From: SVQP01 sp045594705
GTDB lineage: Bacteria; Bacillota; Clostridia; Oscillospirales; CAG-272
Assembly: GCA_045594705.1 (NCBI GenBank)
Contig: JAZNZB010000085.1
Location: 1 to 52,387, forward strand
Direction: 5' to 3'
Length of the DNA stretch: 52,387 nucleotides
Part shown: positions 48,437 through 52,387 of the stretch, in pieces
Position numbering within the stretch: position 1 is the stretch's first letter
Layout of the letters: each line of letters opens with the position of its first letter
Made by a program: the position numbers and the translations under genes
Notes under the pieces: generated by a model
The model's input: only the letters and a program-made list of their open reading frames with translations
The model's database searches: none
Told to the model about the DNA's origin: nothing

Positions 48437-48461
48437 CCGGAGAAATCCGAACGGTATCAGA

Positions 48462-48665
48462 TTACTGATACTCCTCTTCCTTGCTGCACAGCAGGAAAAT
48501 ACCGCCAAGCAGGCTGCAGAACAGCAGAACACAAACGCTGATACCGGTGGAGGGCTTACCGTTCTTCATCTGAGACAGTGCGATGCCACCGAAGATCAGG
48601 GGCAGGATGGTCCAGAAACCAACTACCATACCGATGATGATGAATACCTTTGCCAATGTTTTCAT
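48462..48665 (-). CDS. Small two-helix membrane protein (67 aa)
   Basis: A 67-residue protein with two membrane helices (about 5-30 and 40-60) joined by a short Lys/Gly turn (SQMKNGKPSTG) and ending in the acidic KEEEYQ. It resembles the DUF4190-like small membrane proteins of Firmicutes; function unknown. GGAG precedes the ATG; own promoter and terminator. Confidence 0.82.
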   Translation of the reverse strand: MKTLAKVFIIIGMVVGFWTILPLIFGGIALSQMKNGKPSTGISVCVLLFCSLLGGIFLLCSKEEEYQ

Positions 48666-48722
48666 TGCAAATTCTCCTTCAAAATGTAATTATTGCGGCA
48701 AATGTGTACATTTACCGGATAT

Positions 48723-48751
48723 ATTATAACAGATTATCCACAATTTGTAAA
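48723..48751 (-). promoter_or_regulatory. Promoter of the 67-aa membrane protein gene
   Basis: Minus strand TTTACA (48746-48751), 17 nt, TATAAT (48723-48728). Confidence 0.85.
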
Positions 48752-48842
48752 GATATTTTTCACGTTTTGTTTCAATTTTTGCACAAAAAGAATACTGAAT
48801 TCTGCATTTTTTGTAACTTGAAAATTCTGTGCTCTCTCCTAC

Positions 48843-48870
48843 TTGAAAATTTTCAATTCTGTGATATAAT
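48843..48870 (+). promoter_or_regulatory. Promoter of the beta-helix lipoprotein gene
   Basis: TTGAAA (48843-48848), 16 nt, TATAAT (48865-48870). An ACTTGAAAATT direct repeat lies about 23 bp further upstream. Confidence 0.75.
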
Positions 48871-48919
48871 AGATATCATGACAATATATGATCATACTCA
48901 ACGTCAAGGAGGAGCGAAT

Positions 48920-50605
48920 ATGCGCCACACTGCACTCAAAACGGCTTTGATACTGCTTTGCGCCTGCTTATTGCTTTGCGCATGTGACAACACGGGCACA
49001 CAAAACGGAACAGAGGAGCCGGAGCAATCCACTCAATCCGAGCAGACTACGCAGCCCGAGGATGAGCAAACAACCGAAGGAGAGACTGAAATGAACATCA
49101 ACACAGCCACCATTTACCCCATTTCCTACGAAGGAATAGAGCCTACCTACACACTGACACAGTTTATTAAGGAAGTCGACTATGATGACGGCAGCCACAA
49201 CAACGAGGCAAAGAGCATCGGCGTGATCGTCTCGCCCTACTTTACCGTCAAGATCAACGGGCAGGACGTTCCCTGCTACAGCGTACGTACCTCTCGCGGT
49301 GCACATTCCTTTGCCATGCTGGACACGACAGATGAGAGCTTCCCTCTCTCGGTACAGGTCAGTGCCAAGATCGACGCCGAGCAGGTCAAGGTCATGCCCC
49401 TCTCTTACGGTGTGACTGCAGAGGTCAACGGCAGAGAGTTCACCACCGAAATCCCCGCTCTCGGCAACTATACCCTGGTACCCGATGACGATATCACCCA
49501 CGCGCTGACCATCTTTGCCCGCGCAAAGGAGGAATACACCGCTCCCGAGGGTTACGAGGTCATTAAGGTCGCCCCCGGAAAGCACGACCAGCCCATCGTA
49601 TTTACCGCCGAAAAGCAGGTGCTCTATTTTGAAGCAGGCGTACACGAGCTGCGTTATGCGGTCAACTTCAAGTCCAACACTGAGGTTTATTTCGAGTCCG
49701 GTGCGCACATCATGGCCACCATGCCCACCGTGGAAGGCGAAACACCCACCAAGAATCCCGACTGGGCAGGCATGACCGGTTGGCGTGCACTGTTCCAGGG
49801 ACAGTTGGTCAAGAACGTTCGCATCAGCGGCCGCGGCTTTATCGATCTGAGCAAGCTGGATTGGCACGCACGCTCGGTCATTCAGTTTGACCAGTGCGAA
49901 AACATCACGGTTGAGGGCGTTACACTTAACAACTCCCCCGAATGGACGCTGTTCTTTACCCAGAGCAAAAACGTCGTAGTCGATCAGGTCATGCTATTTG
50001 GTTACAGACAGAACTCGGACGGTATTGCCATCGTGGATACGGCAAATGCTACGGTCAAGAATTGCTTTGCACGCGCAGGCGACGACCTCTTTGAGGTAAA
50101 GTCCATGTACGGACACTGTCAGATCAAGATCGAAAATATCGTATTCGAGAACAATAACGCATGGCCCGACAAGTGCCGCGGCATGGGCATCATCTACGAA
50201 AGCGCGCGCGATATGACTGACATCAAATTTATCGGCGGCTCGGTTGCCTACGCCCCCGCAGATTGGATGGACGACCTGGGTGCGCTGATCATCTTCCTCA
50301 ACGACAAGGCAAATCTGACCAACGTGACCTTTGAGGACATTGAGGTATACAGCTCGGCTATGTATCCCATCAGCGTCAAGCTTTCCGAAAATGCCTCCGC
50401 GCACATAGACGGAGTGACCTTTAAGAATATCAACATCCATTGCGACGGTGTGATCAAGATCCAGAACCGCTCTGCAAACGGCACGATCGACAATATCAAA
50501 TTCATTGATTGCATCCGCGGCGGTGAGGTCTGCAACTCCAAGCAGACACTGAACATTGAAGTAGACGGAGTCAGCAAGTCCATCATTTCCTACGGAGATC
50601 AGTAA
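48920..50605 (+). CDS. Right-handed beta-helix lipoprotein, GH28/GH49-like glycosidase
   Basis: A 561-residue lipoprotein (lipobox LLCAC, Cys about 22), then an acidic Thr/Glu/Gln linker (about 24-60), a beta-sandwich N-domain (about 60-180) and a parallel beta-helix (about 200-560). The helix carries the polygalacturonase-like pattern NSDGIAIVDTANATVKNCFA, then RAGDDLFEVKS, in which the three Asp resemble the catalytic Asp residues of GH28/GH49. The His and Arg-x-Lys parts of the GH28 site are not obvious. It probably cleaves a polysaccharide at the cell surface; the substrate is unknown. AAGGAGG precedes the ATG at 48920. Confidence 0.82.
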   Translation: MRHTALKTALILLCACLLLCACDNTGTQNGTEEPEQSTQSEQTTQPEDEQTTEGETEMNINTATIYPISYEGIEPTYTLTQFIKEVDYDDGSHNNEAKSIGVIVSPYFTVKINGQDVPCYSVRTSRGAHSFAMLDTTDESFPLSVQVSAKIDAEQVKVMPLSYGVTAEVNGREFTTEIPALGNYTLVPDDDITHALTIFARAKEEYTAPEGYEVIKVAPGKHDQPIVFTAEKQVLYFEAGVHELRYAVNFKSNTEVYFESGAHIMATMPTVEGETPTKNPDWAGMTGWRALFQGQLVKNVRISGRGFIDLSKLDWHARSVIQFDQCENITVEGVTLNNSPEWTLFFTQSKNVVVDQVMLFGYRQNSDGIAIVDTANATVKNCFARAGDDLFEVKSMYGHCQIKIENIVFENNNAWPDKCRGMGIIYESARDMTDIKFIGGSVAYAPADWMDDLGALIIFLNDKANLTNVTFEDIEVYSSAMYPISVKLSENASAHIDGVTFKNINIHCDGVIKIQNRSANGTIDNIKFIDCIRGGEVCNSKQTLNIEVDGVSKSIISYGDQ

Positions 50606-50616
50606 TATCAAAAGAT

Positions 50617-50646
50617 CCCCCGACAAATCAAAGGATTTGTCGGGGG
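50617..50646. terminator. Terminator between the beta-helix and esterase genes
   Basis: CCCCCGACAAATC / GATTTGTCGGGGG with a 4-nt loop, then TTATTTTT; serves the plus-strand gene and perhaps the convergent esterase. Confidence 0.9.
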
Positions 50647-50652
50647 TTATTT

Positions 50653-51432
50653 TTATCCGATCAGGTATTTCAGCGCGTTCTGAATGTGCATATCCCACCA
50701 GATCCAGCCATGGTTGCCCTCGCTGATCTCGTACTTGAAATCTACACCCAGCGAGGTCAGATGTGCGGCGAAATTGTGATTGTGCTGCAAAAGAAAATCG
50801 TCCTCTCCGCACCAGATAAAGGTCTTGGGAAAAGCGATTCCCTTCTCGTGCAGCTGCGACGCTAAGAACATCAGATCGTGCTCTGTACCCGCAAGCTCGT
50901 CTGCGCTCTGCAGATTCATATCAAAAATGCAACGCCACTCGGGGAGCAGCCCGGGATCCTTGATCTGCGCAATATCCAGAGCGCCCGAAAGCGAGGCACA
51001 CATGCCAAAGCGGTCGGGATGTGTCAGCGCAACCTTGAGCGCACCGTAGCCGCCCATCGAAAGACCCGCGACAATGTTGTCCTCGGGCTTCTCGGACATG
51101 CCCTTGAAAAAGCCGCGGCACTTACCGGGCAGCTCCTCGGACACAAAGGTGAGGTACTTCTCTCCTCTGACCGTATCGGTATACCAGCTGCGTCCGACCG
51201 AAGGCATGACCACCGCAATGTTATACTCAGAGGCGTAACGCTCAATCGAGGTCCTGCGCATCCAGATCGAATGGTCGTCGGAAAGGCCGTGCAGCAGATA
51301 CAGCGTCTTGAAGGTGTCCGTGCCGTTGGCCTCCATGCCGATCATGGTAGTCGCACGCTCGGGCAGGATGACGTTGACCGTAACCTGCATCATCAGCGCG
51401 TCGGAATGAAATTGCAGTTGAATGTATGCCAT
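50653..51432 (-). CDS. Esterase-D-type alpha/beta hydrolase
   Basis: A 259-residue hydrolase of the esterase D / tributyrin-esterase group. It has the oxyanion region LYLLHGLSDDHSIWMRRTSI, the nucleophile Ser about 125 in GLSMGGYG, Asp in WCGEDDF and His in GNHGWIWWD, a full triad. It lacks a signal peptide, so it is cytoplasmic. It probably deacetylates sugars or short esters. ATG at 51432 with GGAGG five bases upstream. It follows the phosphatase gene by 14 nt, in one operon. Confidence 0.93.
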   Translation of the reverse strand: MAYIQLQFHSDALMMQVTVNVILPERATTMIGMEANGTDTFKTLYLLHGLSDDHSIWMRRTSIERYASEYNIAVVMPSVGRSWYTDTVRGEKYLTFVSEELPGKCRGFFKGMSEKPEDNIVAGLSMGGYGALKVALTHPDRFGMCASLSGALDIAQIKDPGLLPEWRCIFDMNLQSADELAGTEHDLMFLASQLHEKGIAFPKTFIWCGEDDFLLQHNHNFAAHLTSLGVDFKYEISEGNHGWIWWDMHIQNALKYLIG

Positions 51433-51446
51433 AAAATCCTCCAAAA

Positions 51447-52163
51447 TCAGAATTTGATTACGTTATGGTAGCCGCTCAGAATCCCTTCGCGGTACAGGTG
51501 CGCATCGTTTGCCACCTGCAGCACCTTGGGATAGACGTACTTCCCGTTCTGCTCGAAATTGATCACGCTCATCGAGCTGTGGCCAAAGTCAAAGTGCGTG
51601 GAGATCACGGGATACGGAATATCCAGCATGGACGCAAAAAAGCATATTCCAAAGCCCTGATGGGCAAACAGTGCCACTCTTTCACGGTTGGGCTCTACGA
51701 CCTCGTAGCGGCAATTTTTGCGGTCGTGGCGGTATCCAAGACTCAGGAAAAACTCGTCCACGGCAGCGTCAACGCGCGCAACGCCCTTACCGAAATCATA
51801 TTTGACAAGATCGGGATGCTCGTACCATCTCTCGCCCAGCTCACGCACCTCGGGTGAGCGGAACAGCTCCAAGACGACGGGATCATAAAAGCACCAGGTG
51901 TGAATTCCCGTGGAGGCATCGATGGAAAAATTCTGCCATGCAAGCCCCTCGTCTGCCCATGGACAAATGGTCATTTCCTTTTTCAAGAGATCGCAGGTCG
52001 GCTGCGCGGTCTGCATGGCGCGCACGGAGGGCGAGGCAAACACGCGGTCAAGACCGTAGGTCACAAAGCGCTTGGAAAGTGCCTTGGCCTGCTCGTGGCC
52101 AAGTGGGGTCAGACTGTCGGGGTTATAGATGGGATCGCCGTGACGAACGTAGAATAATAACAT
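51447..52163 (-). CDS. Histidine phosphatase family protein
   Basis: A 238-residue member of the phosphoglycerate-mutase-like histidine phosphatase superfamily. The catalytic RHG is at about 7-9 (FYVRHGDP), with a supporting Arg in FASPSVRAMQTA and the second His in LFAHQGF. Clostridial versions are common and the substrate is unknown. AAAGGAGG precedes the ATG; first gene of the phosphatase-esterase operon. Confidence 0.93.
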   Translation of the reverse strand: MLLFYVRHGDPIYNPDSLTPLGHEQAKALSKRFVTYGLDRVFASPSVRAMQTAQPTCDLLKKEMTICPWADEGLAWQNFSIDASTGIHTWCFYDPVVLELFRSPEVRELGERWYEHPDLVKYDFGKGVARVDAAVDEFFLSLGYRHDRKNCRYEVVEPNRERVALFAHQGFGICFFASMLDIPYPVISTHFDFGHSSMSVINFEQNGKYVYPKVLQVANDAHLYREGILSGYHNVIKF

Positions 52164-52191
52164 GGTGGCCTCCTTTGGATTATCTGGAATT

Positions 52192-52220
52192 ATTATAGCA
52201 TATATTCATACGTTTTGCAA
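52192..52220 (-). promoter_or_regulatory. Promoter of the phosphatase-esterase operon
   Basis: Minus strand TTGCAA (52215-52220), 17 nt, TATAAT (52192-52197) with an extended TGC. Confidence 0.75.
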
Positions 52221-52265
52221 TTACCAAATACGACATGAAAATCAAAAATATTTTTGAAAAAGTCC

Positions 52266-52294
52266 TTGACAGACGAGGTGCATTTTGCTATAAT
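52266..52294 (+). promoter_or_regulatory. Consensus promoter of the tRNA-Leu gene
   Basis: TTGACA (52266-52271), 17 nt, TATAAT (52289-52294). Confidence 0.93.
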
Positions 52295-52309
52295 ATATAG
52301 GTCGATGAC

Positions 52310-52387
52310 GCCGGTGTGACGGAATCGGCAGACGTACCAGACTCAAAATCTGGCGATGGCAACATCGTGTGGGTTCAAGTCCCACCA
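52310..52387 (+). tRNA. tRNA-Leu (CAA), partial at the right edge
   Basis: It starts GCCGGTGTGACGGAATCGGC. The anticodon stem CCAGA/TCTGG carries loop CTCAAAA (anticodon CAA), and a variable arm GATG/CATC marks a class II tRNA. The window ends inside or just after the T arm, so the 3' acceptor strand and CCA are not seen. Confidence 0.92.

Noticed and set aside
48650..48919. N-terminal extension of the beta-helix lipoprotein
   Set aside because: The upstream frame crosses the promoters at 48723-48751 and 48843-48870; the lipoprotein signal begins at the ATG at 48920 behind AAGGAGG.
1..52387. Prophage, plasmid or integrative element with its own integrase
   Set aside because: No integrase, recombinase, capsid, replication-initiator or mobilisation gene was seen anywhere; only scars and short repeats suggest past mobility.

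Overview
The window comes from an anaerobic, low-to-moderate-GC member of the Firmicutes, most likely an uncultured gut Clostridia (Oscillospirales/Christensenellales-like). The reasons are a multi-gene [FeFe]-hydrogenase operon, a Dlt-like envelope operon, a CdaR/PucR regulator, Clostridia-type small membrane proteins, and very regular sigma-A promoters (near-consensus TTGACA and TATAAT, spaced by 17 nt in almost every case). There is no rRNA, no CRISPR array, no transposase or recombinase gene, and no prophage. This placement is inference from gene content, not from a search.

Layout. 1-6.2 kb, minus strand: an electron-bifurcating hydrogenase operon running NuoE-like, DRTGG, anti-sigma-type ATPase, sensory-type [FeFe] hydrogenase, DRTGG, PHP, ATPase, 2Fe-2S thioredoxin-like, NuoF-like (cut by the window edge). 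6.2-10.2 kb: accessory genes (XRE regulator with zinc ribbon, a TPR/hypothetical/GNAT operon, a small membrane protein) set among dense non-coding repeats. 10.3-20 kb: housekeeping genes (rplM-rpsI, an S1-domain protein, cardiolipin synthase, a CtpA-type S41 protease with greA, a CdaR-type regulator, rsmE). 19.8-26.1 kb: a six-gene, single-promoter Dlt-like operon (transglutaminase lipoprotein, adenylation enzyme, carrier protein, MBOAT acyltransferase, SGNH/DltD-like protein, small lipoprotein). 26.3-28.7 kb: an ECF sigma factor with a large membrane partner. 29-34.3 kb: uvrB-hypothetical-uvrA. 34.4-37 kb: a membrane protein, a CAU tRNA with a truncated copy of its 3' end, and a ComEC-like metallohydrolase. 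37.1-38.5 kb, plus strand: rpsF-ssb-rpsR. 38.7-42.8 kb: a lipoprotein, lnt, an RluA-type pseudouridine synthase and upp. 42.9-46.6 kb, plus strand: mtaB and a degenerate PurL-like protein. The rest: rpmB, a DUF6873-like protein, small membrane proteins, a beta-helix lipoprotein (GH28-like), an esterase, a histidine phosphatase, and the start of a tRNA-Leu(CAA).

The most unusual items are: (1) an intact 787-residue protein that aligns with the middle and C-terminal part of the large clostridial PurL but has lost every catalytic motif; (2) the Dlt-like operon with a transglutaminase at its head and a small lipoprotein at its tail; (3) a 146-bp multi-hairpin repeat, about 95% identical in two copies, each ending at the ribosome-binding site of a single-pass membrane protein gene; (4) two arrays of mini-hairpins joined by a constant 9-nt linker that flips orientation halfway; (5) duplicated 3' ends of rpsI and of a tRNA gene, which look like scars of integration or recombination; (6) a promoter-leader shared by uvrB and an unrelated neighbour.

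All calls rest on reading the sequence and on family knowledge. Nothing was searched or folded by computer.
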